Shown here: positions 1-8,916 of the stretch, piece after piece
Position numbering within the stretch: the first letter of the stretch is position 1
Layout: each line of letters opens with the position of its first letter
DNA from: CAVTWS01 sp963732655
Lineage (GTDB): Bacteria > Actinomycetota > Acidimicrobiia > Acidimicrobiales > SHLQ01
Direction of reading: 5' to 3'
DNA: 64,000 bases
Assembly (NCBI GenBank): GCA_963732655.1
Contig: CAVTAI010000017.1
Location: 1,178,001 to 1,242,000 of the forward strand
Notes under the pieces: generated by a model
Seen by the model: only the letters and a program-made list of their open reading frames with translations
Databases searched by the model: none
What the model was told of the DNA's origin: nothing
Program-made: the position numbers and the translations under genes

Positions 1-867
1 GAGCGGTTCGTGCCGCCGATCCTTCACGGACTGGAGTTCTGGTGCCAGGGCTACAGCGAACCCAACGCCGGCTCCGATCTCGCCGGAGTCAGCACCAAGG
101 CGGTCCTCGATGGCGATCGGTGGGTGATCAACGGTCAGAAGGTGTGGACGTCCCTGGCCCAATGGTCGCAGTGGGCCTTCGTGTTGTGCCGCACCGATCC
201 CGGATCCTCACGTCACGCTGGGTTGTCGTACCTGCTGGTGCCGATGGATCAACCCGGAGTCGAGACCCGACCCATCGTGCAGGTGACGGGCGGCGACGAG
301 TTCAACGAGGTGTTCTTCAGCGACGCGGTGACCGACGCCGCCAACGTGGTCGGTGAGGTCGGCAAAGGGTGGCAGGTGGCGATGGGCACGCTCGGCTTCG
401 AGCGGGGCGCCTCGACCCTTGGGCAGCAGCTGTCGTTCCGACGGGAGCTCGACGAGCTGATCGCCTTCGCACGCGAGACTGGCGTCGCCGACGACCCCGT
501 CATTCGCGGCGAGCTGGCTCGGGCCTACGAGACCCTCGAGGTCATGCGGTACAACAACCTGCGGATGCTCACCGTGGTGGATGCCGGCGGTGTCCCGGGG
601 CCCGAGATGTCGATCGGCAAGCTCTACTGGGCCAACTGGCACCGGGATCTCGGCGAGTTGATGATGCAGGTGCGAGGTGCGGCCGGCATGGTCGCCGGAG
701 ACGGCGCGCTCGGTAACGCGCACCCGCTCACCGCCGGGTACCGGCTCGACCCCATGCAGCGAACCTTCCTGTACAGCCGGGCCCACACGATCTACGCCGG
801 CTCCAACGAGGTGCAGCGCAACATCCTCGGCGAACGCGTTCTCGGGCTGCCGCGCGAACCCGCCTGA
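1..867 (+). CDS. Acyl-CoA dehydrogenase, C-terminal part (5' end outside window)
   Basis: The reading frame is open from the first base, so the start lies upstream of the window. The visible 288 residues cover the middle and C-terminal parts of an FAD-dependent acyl-CoA dehydrogenase: the loop with YSEPNAGSDLAG, the VWTS substrate/flavin segment, and the C-terminal helical domain ending in AGSNEVQRNILGERVLGLPR. Such enzymes introduce the alpha-beta double bond in an acyl-CoA. It is followed after about 100 bases by a thiolase on the same strand, which fits a beta-oxidation-like catabolic cluster. The exact substrate (fatty acid, steroid side chain or other) cannot be read from the sequence. 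Confidence 0.93.
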   Translation, partial: ERFVPPILHGLEFWCQGYSEPNAGSDLAGVSTKAVLDGDRWVINGQKVWTSLAQWSQWAFVLCRTDPGSSRHAGLSYLLVPMDQPGVETRPIVQVTGGDEFNEVFFSDAVTDAANVVGEVGKGWQVAMGTLGFERGASTLGQQLSFRRELDELIAFARETGVADDPVIRGELARAYETLEVMRYNNLRMLTVVDAGGVPGPEMSIGKLYWANWHRDLGELMMQVRGAAGMVAGDGALGNAHPLTAGYRLDPMQRTFLYSRAHTIYAGSNEVQRNILGERVLGLPREPA

Positions 868-967
868 GGGCTCGCAGCTCACACCGGGAGGTGCCCGATG
901 TCCGACGAGTGACGGGCGTCGACCATCTCGTATCGTGGTCCGGGTACGACGATCTCGAGGAGACACC

Positions 968-2119
968 ATGGCCGAGGCCTACATCATCGACGCGGTCCGC
1001 ACGCCGGTGGGTCGACGCAACGGTGGTTTGGCCGGCGCCCATCCCGCCGATCTCGGCGCCCACGTGCTCAAGGAACTGATGGAGCGGACCGGGGTCGACC
1101 CCGGCGCGGTCGAAGATGTCATCTTCGGTTGTCTCGACAACGTGGGGCATCAGGCCGGCGACATCGCCCGGACGTGCTGGCTCGCCGCCGGGCTGCCCCA
1201 ACACGTGCCGGGGGTGACCATCGATCGGCAATGTGGCTCGAGCCAGCAGGCCGTGCACTTCGCCGCCACCGGCGTCATGTCGGGGGTGAACGATCTCCTG
1301 GTGGCGGGAGGTGTTCAGAACATGAGCCAGGTGCCGATCAGCTACGCCATGATCGCCGCTGAAGGACTCGGTATCCCCGATCCGTTCAGCGGGTCGGAGG
1401 GGTGGGTCGCCCGGTACGGAACCCAGGAAGTCAGCCAGTTCCGGGGGGCCGAGATGATCGCCGAGAAGTGGGACATCAGCCGTGACGCCATGGAGCGATT
1501 CGCGTACGAGAGCCATCAACGGGCCGTGCGTGCCATCGACGAAGGTCGTTTCGAGACGCAGATCACGCCGTATGGCGACGTGATGGTCGATGAGGGGCCC
1601 CGACGGGACACGTCGCTCGAGAAGATGGCGACGTTGCGGACCCTCACCGAGGGTGGTCGCCTGACGGCCGCGGTCGCCAGCCAGATCTCCGACGCGTCGG
1701 CGGCCATGTTGGTGGCCAGCGAACGGGCGGTCGCCGATCACGGGCTCACCCCTCGGGCGCGGATCCATCACGTCTCGGTGCGGGGCGACGATCCCATCTA
1801 CATGCTGACCGGGCCGATCCCCGCCACGGCGTATGCCCTGGAGAAGACGGGCATGTCCGTCGACGACATCGATCTCTTCGAGTGCAACGAGGCGTTTGCG
1901 CCCGTCGTATTGGCCTGGATGGGCGAACACGGGATCCCGCACGAGAAGGTCAACGTCAACGGAGGCGCCATCGCCCTCGGTCATCCGCTCGGAGCGACGG
2001 GCGTTCGCCTCATGACGACGTTGCTGAACGAGCTCGAACGCACGGGCGGCCGGTACGGCCTCCAGACGATGTGCGAGGGCGGCGGTCAGGCCAACGTCAC
2101 CATCATCGAGCGCCTCTGA
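968..2119 (+). CDS. Thiolase (acetyl-CoA C-acyltransferase)
   Basis: A 383-residue thiolase that cleaves 3-ketoacyl-CoA with free CoA or runs the reverse condensation. The nucleophilic cysteine is in IDRQCGSSQQAVH, the catalytic histidine in NGGAIALGHPLGATG and the second cysteine in MCEGGGQAN. The ATG at 968 is chosen because an AGGAG ribosome site lies just before it and the protein then begins MAEAYIIDAVRTPVG, the usual thiolase N-terminus; the open frame extends further upstream without homology. It follows the acyl-CoA dehydrogenase and probably shares its pathway. Confidence 0.95.
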   Translation: MAEAYIIDAVRTPVGRRNGGLAGAHPADLGAHVLKELMERTGVDPGAVEDVIFGCLDNVGHQAGDIARTCWLAAGLPQHVPGVTIDRQCGSSQQAVHFAATGVMSGVNDLLVAGGVQNMSQVPISYAMIAAEGLGIPDPFSGSEGWVARYGTQEVSQFRGAEMIAEKWDISRDAMERFAYESHQRAVRAIDEGRFETQITPYGDVMVDEGPRRDTSLEKMATLRTLTEGGRLTAAVASQISDASAAMLVASERAVADHGLTPRARIHHVSVRGDDPIYMLTGPIPATAYALEKTGMSVDDIDLFECNEAFAPVVLAWMGEHGIPHEKVNVNGGAIALGHPLGATGVRLMTTLLNELERTGGRYGLQTMCEGGGQANVTIIERL

Positions 2120-2131
2120 CCCCGCGAGCGG

Positions 2132-3145
2132 TCATCCGACACGGTCCCGGATCGGGGTGACCTCGTCGACGAGCCCCCAGGCGAGGGCTCGGTCGGCCGG
2201 GATCGCCTCGCCGGTGAGGGCGAGCCACAGGGTGCGATGACGGCCGACGCGGCGGGTCACGCTCACCGTGCCGCCGGCACCGGGCACCAGTCCCATCGCC
2301 ACCTCGGGGAGGGCGAAGGTCGCGTCGGGGAGAGCGATGACTCGGCCCGCGAAGGCGGCCAACTCCACGCCGGCACCGACGGCGGCGCCGTGGGTCACCA
2401 CCGTGATCCGATCGCGCAGTCGGTGGATGCGTAGCCCTGCGCTGGTGGCCATCCGCACGTGGTGGGCGGTCGATGGGTCGCTCACGGTGCCGAACTCAGC
2501 CAGGTCGCCCCCGACGCAGAACGACCGGCCCGCGGCGTCGAGGGTGATCGGCCGGTCGTCGTCAGGGTCGTCAAGGGCATCGAGCGCGACGACCAGGGCG
2601 TCGCGCATCGCGGCGTCGTAGGCGTTGCGCAACCGCGGCCGGTTCAAGGTCAGCCGGACGGCCTCGGGCCGATCGTCGACGACGACCGGTGGTTCGACGG
2701 GGTCGGGTCGGACACGGCGGCCCTGCCCACTCAACCACTGGCGGTGTTCGGGCCCGGCTTGCAGCAGGCCGTACGCCAACGACTCGGAGACGAGTGCGTC
2801 GGGAACGGGGATCGTGGCCGACACTCGCAGCAGCTGAGCCAGAACGACGGCGGCGTGCGGGTGGCCGACCGCCGCCTCGACGGCACGGTCCGCGTCGTCG
2901 GGCGACAGAGCGAGGTCCGCGCCGGTGACGCTCGAGGCCGCCACGTCGGCCGCCACGGCGCGGCGGGCGATGACCAGTGCCGGGAACGAGGCCGGCAGGC
3001 TCGGCAGGCCGCCACGGCGGTCATCGCTGACGTCGACGACGATCACGGGTGTGCCGTGAGCCACCCCGACATCGTTGGTGAGCGCGGCGCGCGCGAGGCG
3101 GAGCCGGGCCTCGGCCTCGGACCACACCATGGTCGAGGCGGTCAC
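2132..3145 (-). CDS. Enoyl-CoA hydratase/isomerase family protein with extra N-terminal domain
   Basis: A 337-residue protein whose C-terminal ~180 residues are a crotonase fold: LTLNRPRLRNAYD, the oxyanion-hole segments CVGGDLAEFG and HGAAVGAGVELAAF, and PEVAMGLVPGAGGT. The first ~150 residues are not a standard crotonase extension that I recognise and are probably a lineage-specific domain. It lies 8 bases downstream of the acyl-CoA synthetase on the same strand, so the two are almost certainly co-transcribed. The likely role is hydration or isomerisation of an enoyl-CoA made by the neighbouring enzymes; the substrate is unknown. Confidence 0.88.
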   Translation of the reverse strand: MTASTMVWSEAEARLRLARAALTNDVGVAHGTPVIVVDVSDDRRGGLPSLPASFPALVIARRAVAADVAASSVTGADLALSPDDADRAVEAAVGHPHAAVVLAQLLRVSATIPVPDALVSESLAYGLLQAGPEHRQWLSGQGRRVRPDPVEPPVVVDDRPEAVRLTLNRPRLRNAYDAAMRDALVVALDALDDPDDDRPITLDAAGRSFCVGGDLAEFGTVSDPSTAHHVRMATSAGLRIHRLRDRITVVTHGAAVGAGVELAAFAGRVIALPDATFALPEVAMGLVPGAGGTVSVTRRVGRHRTLWLALTGEAIPADRALAWGLVDEVTPIRDRVG

Positions 3146-3153
3146 GGCGATGG

Positions 3154-4674
3154 TCAGATCTCGTCGCCCAGGTGGGCGAGCAAGCTCCGCACGACCCGGC
3201 GGAGGAGTTTGCCCGTCTCGTTGTACGGGAGCTCGTCGACGAACTCGATGTGCTCGGGTGTGCGGCTCGATCGCAGTTGCTGGCGCACCAGGTCCTGGAG
3301 CTCCTCGACGCTGGTGGAGGCCTCATCGTGGAGCACGACCGCGGCGACGACCTTCTCCCCCCACTGGCGGTCGGGGACGCCGATCGAGCACGCGTCGGCC
3401 ACCGCGCGGTGGGTGAGCAGGACATCCTCGATCTCGCCGGGAGAGATGTTCTCGGCACCTCGGATGATGATGTCGTCAATGCGGCCACTGAGGAAGAGGA
3501 AGCCTTCGTCGTCGAGCCAACCGCCGTCGTTGGTCGGGAACCAGCCGTCGGCGGTGAGCCGCGAGCCTTTGCCGAGATACTCGCCCGAGACCTGCTCGCC
3601 CCGGAGGAAGATCTCACCCGGGTGACCGGCCGGCGCCTCGGCGCCTTCGTCGGTCCGGATGGAGATCTCGATGCCGGGGAGGGGCCGACCGACCGACGAC
3701 AGCCGGTTGCGTACGACGGGGTCGTCGCTGGAGGCGGCGAGGCGATGGTCCTCGGGACCGAGCAGGGCCACGGTCGAGCTGGTTTCGGTGAGGCCGTAGG
3801 CGTTGACGAACCCGGCCTCCGGGAAGAGCTCGAGCGCCCGCTCGATCACCGGTCGGGGCATCTTGCCGCCGCCGTAGGAGATGGCGCGCAGCGTCGGGAT
3901 GGGATCGCCGCCCGTGGCGTCGAGTCGGTCGACGATCCGACTCAGCATCGTGGGCACGACCATGGCGTGGGTCACCGCTTCGGTACGAGCGAGATCGATC
4001 CACTCGTCGGCGTCGAAGTGCGGAAGCTGCACGATTCGCCGGCCTGCGTACACCGAGCTGAGGATCGCCGCCATACCTGCGATGTGGTACGGCGGCACGC
4101 TCATGAGCGTGGCCTCCTCGTCGCCGGCGCCCATGAACTCGACCGAGCCGAAGATGTAGGAGACCAGGTGCTTGTGCCGCAGCACTGCGGCCTTGGGCTC
4201 GCCCGTCGTACCGCTGGTGAACAAGAGGATGGCGATGTCGTCGCCGTCGAATCCCCAGTCGGCCTCGGGGACAGCGCCGTCGGTGTCGGCGACGCGGGAG
4301 AGGAAGTCATCCCGACTGATGGCCGACACGCCGTCGACCCGGCTCACCCGGTGATGGTGATCGTCACCGACGAGGGACAGAGTCGGAGCTGATCGGTCGA
4401 GCAGGGCATGGAGGCCATGGTCGTCGAGCCGGTAGTTGAGCGGGACGAACGGAACGCCGGCCCACGCGCAGGCGAACAACGACACCGGCAGCGCCGGGCT
4501 GGCCTCGTCGACCATGGTCACGGTGCTCGGGCTGCCCTCCCGGATCGTGGCGGCGGCACGCCCGGCGTGCTGGTAGAGGTCCTGGTAGGTCAGGCCGTCT
4601 CCGTGGCGCGAACCCACGGCGACTCGGTCCCCGAAGCCGTTCGCGGCCATCTCCAGAAGCATCATGAGGTTCAC
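3154..4674 (-). CDS. AMP-forming acyl-CoA synthetase (class I adenylate-forming)
   Basis: A 506-residue ANL-family ligase that activates a carboxylic acid through an acyl-adenylate to the CoA thioester. The ATP-binding motif LFTSGTTGEPK is at residues 151-161, the AYGLTETSS motif near 292-300, and the C-terminal catalytic lysine motif NETGKLLRR close to the end. It is the middle gene of a minus-strand set (small gene at 4711, this gene, crotonase at 2132). In combination with the dehydrogenase, thiolase and CoA-transferase around it, it probably feeds an acyl-CoA degradation route. Substrate chain length is not deducible. Confidence 0.94.
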   Translation of the reverse strand: MNLMMLLEMAANGFGDRVAVGSRHGDGLTYQDLYQHAGRAAATIREGSPSTVTMVDEASPALPVSLFACAWAGVPFVPLNYRLDDHGLHALLDRSAPTLSLVGDDHHHRVSRVDGVSAISRDDFLSRVADTDGAVPEADWGFDGDDIAILLFTSGTTGEPKAAVLRHKHLVSYIFGSVEFMGAGDEEATLMSVPPYHIAGMAAILSSVYAGRRIVQLPHFDADEWIDLARTEAVTHAMVVPTMLSRIVDRLDATGGDPIPTLRAISYGGGKMPRPVIERALELFPEAGFVNAYGLTETSSTVALLGPEDHRLAASSDDPVVRNRLSSVGRPLPGIEISIRTDEGAEAPAGHPGEIFLRGEQVSGEYLGKGSRLTADGWFPTNDGGWLDDEGFLFLSGRIDDIIIRGAENISPGEIEDVLLTHRAVADACSIGVPDRQWGEKVVAAVVLHDEASTSVEELQDLVRQQLRSSRTPEHIEFVDELPYNETGKLLRRVVRSLLAHLGDEI

Positions 4675-4710
4675 AGGCGATCGACCTCGGTTCGGTGGCG
4701 GTGGGTTCGA

Positions 4711-5019
4711 TCAGTCCGACGCCGGCAGGGGTTTGGCCTCTTTGAGGCCGAGCGAGACGTCGCCGACCGACAATGATCCTTCGCCGGCCTTGGTGCACAG
4801 CAACTCGACGGACTCATCGGCGTCGACGTACCGCTTGCCGAGGAGCGACCCGGCACTGTGGTCCGCCGACACGCTGCCGCCATCGGAGGCCCCGTCCGGG
4901 GCGATCATCGGCACACCGCCACAACGCACGTCGATGTCAGCGGCCGGAGCCTTGACGACGATGGCCTCCGTGGTGCAAACGGCGCTCTTCAGGCGGCTGC
5001 CTGGCTTCAGCTCGGGCAT
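4711..5019 (-). CDS. Small conserved-looking protein of unknown function beside acyl-CoA synthetase
   Basis: A 102-residue protein beginning MPELKPGSRLKSAVCTTEAI. The ATG at 5019 is chosen because a GAGGAGAGG ribosome site precedes it by a few bases; the longer open frame upstream would cross the divergent promoter region. It has no signal peptide or membrane segment. Three cysteines stand out (CTTE, RCGGVPM, LLCTKAG), which could bind metal, but no known ligand pattern is complete. It lies 36 bases upstream of the acyl-CoA synthetase on the same strand and probably forms an operon with it. I do not recognise a named family. Confidence 0.72.
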   Translation of the reverse strand: MPELKPGSRLKSAVCTTEAIVVKAPAADIDVRCGGVPMIAPDGASDGGSVSADHSAGSLLGKRYVDADESVELLCTKAGEGSLSVGDVSLGLKEAKPLPASD

Positions 5020-5165
5020 TGCCTCTCCTCGTGTAGTGAGTGTTTTCGACACCGGCCCTGCGGCCCCCGCGTGGGGTGGTTCCGGTCGACGGGTGATCCG
5101 GTGTTGTTGGGAACCTGCGCATTCTGGCGTCTCATCGTGGCGTTGCGACGAACCGAGCGGCAAAC

Positions 5166-6557
5166 ATGCACGCCGTGATACCTCCCGACTTGATTCGAGA
5201 CGAGGGTGTTCCCGCCGATCACGAGTCGGCACGATTCGCCGCCTGTGGAGCCCTGAGCCTCACCGGACTCCCCGACGGACCGATGGTCGTGCCCGCCGGG
5301 GCCACCGCCACCCGTCTGGATCGAGCAGCGTCCGTGCTGGCCGGGCTCACCGCCGCGCGCGGGCATCCCGTGACGATCGATGGGGCGATGCTGCTGTCGG
5401 AGCGGTCGGCCATCACCGGTTTCGGGCGCCGGGGCGCGACCTCCGTGGGCGGGTCGTGTCACATGCTCGAGGCGCTCGACGGGTGGCTGGCGTTGAACCT
5501 CTCCCGCCTGGATGATCTTGATCTGCTCCCGGCCTGGCTGGGGGTCAGGGTCGATCCGGCCGACTGGCGTCGGGTGGCGGCCCTGATCGCCGAGCGGTCG
5601 GTCGCCACTCTGGTCGAGCGAGCTGCGCTCATCGGTCTCCCGTGTTCGGCCGTGCCTGAGTTCGAATCTGGTTCGCGGCGCGAGCCCGAGCCGTGGTCCG
5701 TGACTCGTCCCGGCGGAACGAGCGCCGCCCGCGACCCGTTGCTGGTCATCGAGATGGCCAGCTTGTGGGCCGGGCCCCTCGCCGGGTCACTCCTGGTGGA
5801 CGCCGGGTGCCGGGTCATCAAGCTCGAACATCCCGGCCGTCCCGATGGCGCCCGGCGAGGGTCGAGCGACGCGTTCGACCTCTGGAACGCCGGCAAGGAA
5901 TCGGTCGCCTGCGATCTGCGCCTGCCGCGAGACCGGGCACTGTTCGACGCGCTGCTGGCCCGGGTCGCCGTGGTGATCGACGGTTCACGGCCGCGGGTGG
6001 CCACCAACCTGGGTATCGATGCCGAGGCCGCCGTTCAGGATGGCGTCGTGTGGATCTCGATCACCGGCCACGGCCGCGGAGACGATGCCAACCGGGTCGC
6101 CTTCGGCGACGATGCCAACCGGGTCGCCTTCGGCGACGATGCCAACCGGGTCGCCTTCGGCGACGATGCCAACCGGGTCGCCTTCGGCGACGATGCCAAC
6201 CGGGTCGCCTTCGGCGACGATGCCGCGGTGGCCGGAGGTCTGGTGATCGAGCCGGGCGTGGTGTCGGCCGCACCCCTGTTCGTCGCCGACGCGGCCGCGG
6301 ATCCCATCGCCGGGCTGCTGGCGGCCGTGGCGGCGTTGCAGACGATGGCCGAGGGGACCGGCCAGTTCATCGACCTGTCGCTTCGCGGGGCGGCGGCGTG
6401 GGCTCGGGGTGTCCCCGGGCATCACGGCGCGAGAACCTCGCACGAGTGGATGGGTGAACCGGCGGCGGTCGAGCCGCCCGCCGCTCGCCCGAGCCGCGGC
6501 CGGGCGCGGGACATGGGCGCCGACACCGCGGCGATCCGCAAAGAACGCGGCGTGTAG
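5166..6557 (+). CDS. CaiB/BaiF-family (class III) CoA-transferase-like protein with repeat insertion
   Basis: A 463-residue protein with the class III CoA-transferase core: VIEMASLWAGPLAGSLLVDAG, RVIKLEHPGRPDGAR and WNAGKESVACDLR are the typical nucleotide-binding region, and GQFIDLSL lies near the C-terminus. The N-terminal ~170 residues are divergent. Between the core motif ISITGHGR and the following segment sits a 9-residue motif (DDANRVAFG) repeated five times, encoded by identical 27-base units; this is not part of the family fold. The C-terminal ~50 residues are low in similarity and Arg/Ala-rich. It is divergent from the fadD operon and so possibly shares its control region. Confidence 0.82.
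   Translation: MHAVIPPDLIRDEGVPADHESARFAACGALSLTGLPDGPMVVPAGATATRLDRAASVLAGLTAARGHPVTIDGAMLLSERSAITGFGRRGATSVGGSCHMLEALDGWLALNLSRLDDLDLLPAWLGVRVDPADWRRVAALIAERSVATLVERAALIGLPCSAVPEFESGSRREPEPWSVTRPGGTSAARDPLLVIEMASLWAGPLAGSLLVDAGCRVIKLEHPGRPDGARRGSSDAFDLWNAGKESVACDLRLPRDRALFDALLARVAVVIDGSRPRVATNLGIDAEAAVQDGVVWISITGHGRGDDANRVAFGDDANRVAFGDDANRVAFGDDANRVAFGDDANRVAFGDDAAVAGGLVIEPGVVSAAPLFVADAAADPIAGLLAAVAALQTMAEGTGQFIDLSLRGAAAWARGVPGHHGARTSHEWMGEPAAVEPPAARPSRGRARDMGADTAAIRKERGV
6081..6224 (+). repeat. 27-base tandem repeat, 5.3 copies, in frame in CoA-transferase gene
   Basis: Five complete copies of a 27-base unit start at 6081, 6108, 6135, 6162 and 6189, followed by a 9-base partial copy to 6224. 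The copies are identical in sequence, so the expansion is recent. The unit encodes DDANRVAFG and keeps the frame. Confidence 0.97.
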
Positions 6558-6560
6558 CCT
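6555..6560 (+). promoter_or_regulatory. Candidate -10 hexamer (TAGCCT) for the TetR gene
   Basis: TAGCCT lies 8 bases before the GTG at 6569 and overlaps the stop codon of the CoA-transferase gene. The same hexamer at 7-9 bases before a start codon occurs at 22484, 43376 and 62827, which supports a leaderless promoter reading. No clear -35 box is visible. Confidence 0.4.
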
Positions 6561-6568
6561 CCCCGCCC

Positions 6569-7327
6569 GTGGACCCGGCCCGCCCCATTCGCTCCTTCGA
6601 CGGTGGCGACGTTGTGGTAAATGGCGCCGTCCCGGACGGGATCCGAGCGGTCGACGGCCGCGTGCCGGGCCGTCGGGGCCAGGCAACGCGTCAGCGTTTG
6701 CTGAACACGACGCGAGCAATGTTGGCGACCACCTCCTACCGAGATCTGCGAGTGGTCGACATCGCTCGCGCCGCCGGCACGTCGCCTGCGACCTTCTACC
6801 AGTACTTCGCCGACGTCCCGGCCGCCGTGCTGGTGCTGGCGACCGACCTGGCCGATCGCGGTCACGACGAGTTGGCCGCGGTCGTCACCCTGGGCGATTG
6901 GAATGCGGTCGGCGTCGATGACCCAGCCGGGCAGCTGGCGGACGCCTTCGTCGACTTCTGGCATACCAATCAGGCCCTGATCCGGGTCGTGGACCTCGCC
7001 GCCCTCGAAGGCGATCCCGCCTTCCGGGCCGCCCGGGTCCGCCTGCTCAACGGGGTGTACGTGGCCCTCCAGATCGTCATCGAGCGGCGACCTGGTGGAG
7101 CTCCGACCCCGTCCGTCGACGCCGCCCAGGGGGACGGCACCCGCCCAGATCCTGAGGCGACCGCGGGGGCGCTCACCTCGATGTTGTCCCACGTCGCCGC
7201 CCACGTCGACGGTTTCGGCGCCGAGGGTGTGTCCGCCGCCCGTCTGAGCGCGGCGATGGCGCGGGTGGTGCGTTTGGCGTTGGGTCCCGACGGGAATCAA
7301 CCAGAGCATGATCGGCCGACCAGCTAG
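6569..7327 (+). CDS. TetR-family transcriptional regulator
   Basis: A 252-residue regulator. After an unusually long N-terminal tail (~35 residues) comes the TetR DNA-binding domain: RGQATRQRLLNTTRAML, then YRDLRVVDIARAAGTSPATFYQYFADV, a classic helix-turn-helix. The C-terminal half is the variable ligand-binding domain. A GTG start at 6569 is supported by a TAGCCT hexamer 8 bases upstream, but a shorter start just before the DNA-binding domain cannot be excluded. It lies among acyl-CoA catabolism genes and is likely their repressor, perhaps responding to an acyl-CoA; that is inference. Confidence 0.9.
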   Translation: MDPARPIRSFDGGDVVVNGAVPDGIRAVDGRVPGRRGQATRQRLLNTTRAMLATTSYRDLRVVDIARAAGTSPATFYQYFADVPAAVLVLATDLADRGHDELAAVVTLGDWNAVGVDDPAGQLADAFVDFWHTNQALIRVVDLAALEGDPAFRAARVRLLNGVYVALQIVIERRPGGAPTPSVDAAQGDGTRPDPEATAGALTSMLSHVAAHVDGFGAEGVSAARLSAAMARVVRLALGPDGNQPEHDRPTS

Positions 7328-7366
7328 GGGCGCGAGAAGGATCGGAAGATTTCTATGTCCATGGAT

Positions 7367-7395
7367 TTGACATGAAAGGGCATGGTACGTGCTAG
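7367..7395 (+). promoter_or_regulatory. Promoter: TTGACA - 17 bases - TGCTAG
   Basis: A perfect TTGACA -35 box at 7367-7372 is followed after exactly 17 bases by TGCTAG at 7390-7395. A transcript would begin close to the ATG at 7406, which argues for that start over the upstream ATG at 7382. Confidence 0.6.
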
Positions 7396-7405
7396 TGTCG
7401 CCGCC

Positions 7406-7795
7406 ATGCCTGCTCCGTCGTTGATCTCTGCTCGTCAGTCGGACTCGGTGTCACCGGCGGTCGACGGGTGGGTGGCCGCGTCCCGGTTCGATCGGATCGT
7501 CGCCCGCCGTTGGTGGTTGTTCTTCGCCCTCGTCGCCCTCAACGTCGCCGACATCGTGACCACGCAGGTCGGCCTCGAACGCGGTGCCGTCGAGCGCAAC
7601 CCGCTGATGGTCGGGGCGGTGGGTAGTTGGAGCGGTGCCATCCTCGCCAAGACGTTGTGTCTCGGGGCCGCGGCCGCCGTGCTCCTCTCCGCCCCCCGTC
7701 GGTCACGGGTGCTGAACGTCGGAGTCCTGGCCTGCGTGTGCTGGTACCTCGGCGTCGTGTGCTGGAATCTGAACGTCATCAGCAGCCAGAGCTGA
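7406..7795 (+). CDS. Small DUF5658-like membrane protein
   Basis: A 129-residue integral membrane protein. The signature FFALVALNVADIVTTQVGLERGAVERNPLM fits the DUF5658 pattern (N-x-x-D-x-x-T ... G-x-x-E-x-NP). About three transmembrane helices are visible, at roughly residues 35-55, 70-93 and 100-122. The start at 7406 is chosen because the promoter at 7367-7395 places transcription start a few bases before it; an in-frame ATG at 7382 overlaps that promoter. The function of the family is unknown. Confidence 0.78.
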   Translation: MPAPSLISARQSDSVSPAVDGWVAASRFDRIVARRWWLFFALVALNVADIVTTQVGLERGAVERNPLMVGAVGSWSGAILAKTLCLGAAAAVLLSAPRRSRVLNVGVLACVCWYLGVVCWNLNVISSQS

Positions 7796-7842
7796 TCCGC
7801 CCGCACGGCGGGTGGCGCGGCGGTGAACGGGAGGGTCAGCAC

Positions 7843-8916
7843 ATGAGGGGCATCGTCTGGGACGGGTCCACCCTGGCGCTCGTCGACGACCTGGAGGTGG
7901 CTGAGCCGGGTCCGCTCGAGGTCAAGGTCCGCATCGTCAACTCGGGGGTCTGCCACAGTGACCTGAGCGTCACGAGCGGGGCGATTCCTTTTCCGGTACC
8001 TGTCGTGCTCGGGCACGAGGGGGCCGGTGTCGTGGAGGCGGTTGGGTCGGCCGTGACCACGGTCGAGATCGGCGACCACGTCGTGCTGTCCACGCTCGGC
8101 AACTGCGGGGCGTGCCCCGCGTGCGACACCGGACGGCCGACGATGTGCCGGGGCACGTTCGGGCTGCGCCCGACGCCGTTCACCTCCGGTGGCGTTGCCC
8201 ACTACAACTTCGCCAACGTCTCTTCGTTCTCCGAGCACGTCGTGGTGAAGGCCGTCCAGGCCGTACCGATCCCCAAAGCCGTACCCCTGGCGGCCGCCTC
8301 GCTGATCGGCTGCGGCGTCCTCACCGGAGCCGGCGCAGTACTCAACCGCGCCAAGGTTCGGCCGGGGGACTCGGCGGGGGTGATCGGTGTCGGCGGGATC
8401 GGGTTGAACGTCATCCAAGCCTTGGCCATGTCGGGGGCGAACCCCATCGTCGCCATCGACACCAATGCTTCGAAGGAAACCATCGCCCGTGACTTCGGCG
8501 CTACCCACTTCGTGAACCCTCGGGAGATCGATACCACCGAAGCCGTCATGGACCTGACCAGCACGGGCTTCGACTATGTCTTCGAGTGCGTCGGAGCCAA
8601 GGCATTGATGGAAGAGGCCATCGCCCTGCTCGATTGGCACGGCACGTTCGTGATCTTGGGGGTCACGCCGTTCGGCACCATGGTCGAGTTCGCGCCGGAA
8701 CAGCTCTATCAGGACAAGACGATCATGGGCTGCCGGTATGGCTCGTCGCGCCCGCAGGCCGACATCAAGATGTACGCAGACCTCTACCTCGCCGGCAAGT
8801 TCAAACTCGACGAACTGGTCACCAAGGTGTACCCGATGGCCGACATCGCGTTGGCGCTTCACGACATGCACGACGGCAAGCTCGCCCGCGGCGTACTCGA
8901 GATCAACCCGCTCTGA
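7843..8916 (+). CDS. Zinc-dependent alcohol dehydrogenase (MDR superfamily)
   Basis: A 357-residue medium-chain dehydrogenase that oxidises an alcohol with a nicotinamide cofactor. The catalytic zinc ligands are in GVCHSD and GHEGAGVV; the structural zinc cysteines are in GNCGACPACDTGRPTMC; the Rossmann glycine motif is GVGGIGLNVIQ. The sequence resembles the class III-like and mycofactocin-linked branch of actinobacterial enzymes, but no mycofactocin gene is in view. The ATG at 7843 follows a GGGAGGG ribosome site; the longer upstream frame overlaps the DUF5658 gene in another frame and is spurious. Confidence 0.93.
   Translation: MRGIVWDGSTLALVDDLEVAEPGPLEVKVRIVNSGVCHSDLSVTSGAIPFPVPVVLGHEGAGVVEAVGSAVTTVEIGDHVVLSTLGNCGACPACDTGRPTMCRGTFGLRPTPFTSGGVAHYNFANVSSFSEHVVVKAVQAVPIPKAVPLAAASLIGCGVLTGAGAVLNRAKVRPGDSAGVIGVGGIGLNVIQALAMSGANPIVAIDTNASKETIARDFGATHFVNPREIDTTEAVMDLTSTGFDYVFECVGAKALMEEAIALLDWHGTFVILGVTPFGTMVEFAPEQLYQDKTIMGCRYGSSRPQADIKMYADLYLAGKFKLDELVTKVYPMADIALALHDMHDGKLARGVLEINPL

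Noticed and set aside
6081..6224. CRISPR-like array
   Set aside because: Units are directly adjacent with no spacers and encode a 9-residue in-frame repeat, so it is a coding minisatellite.
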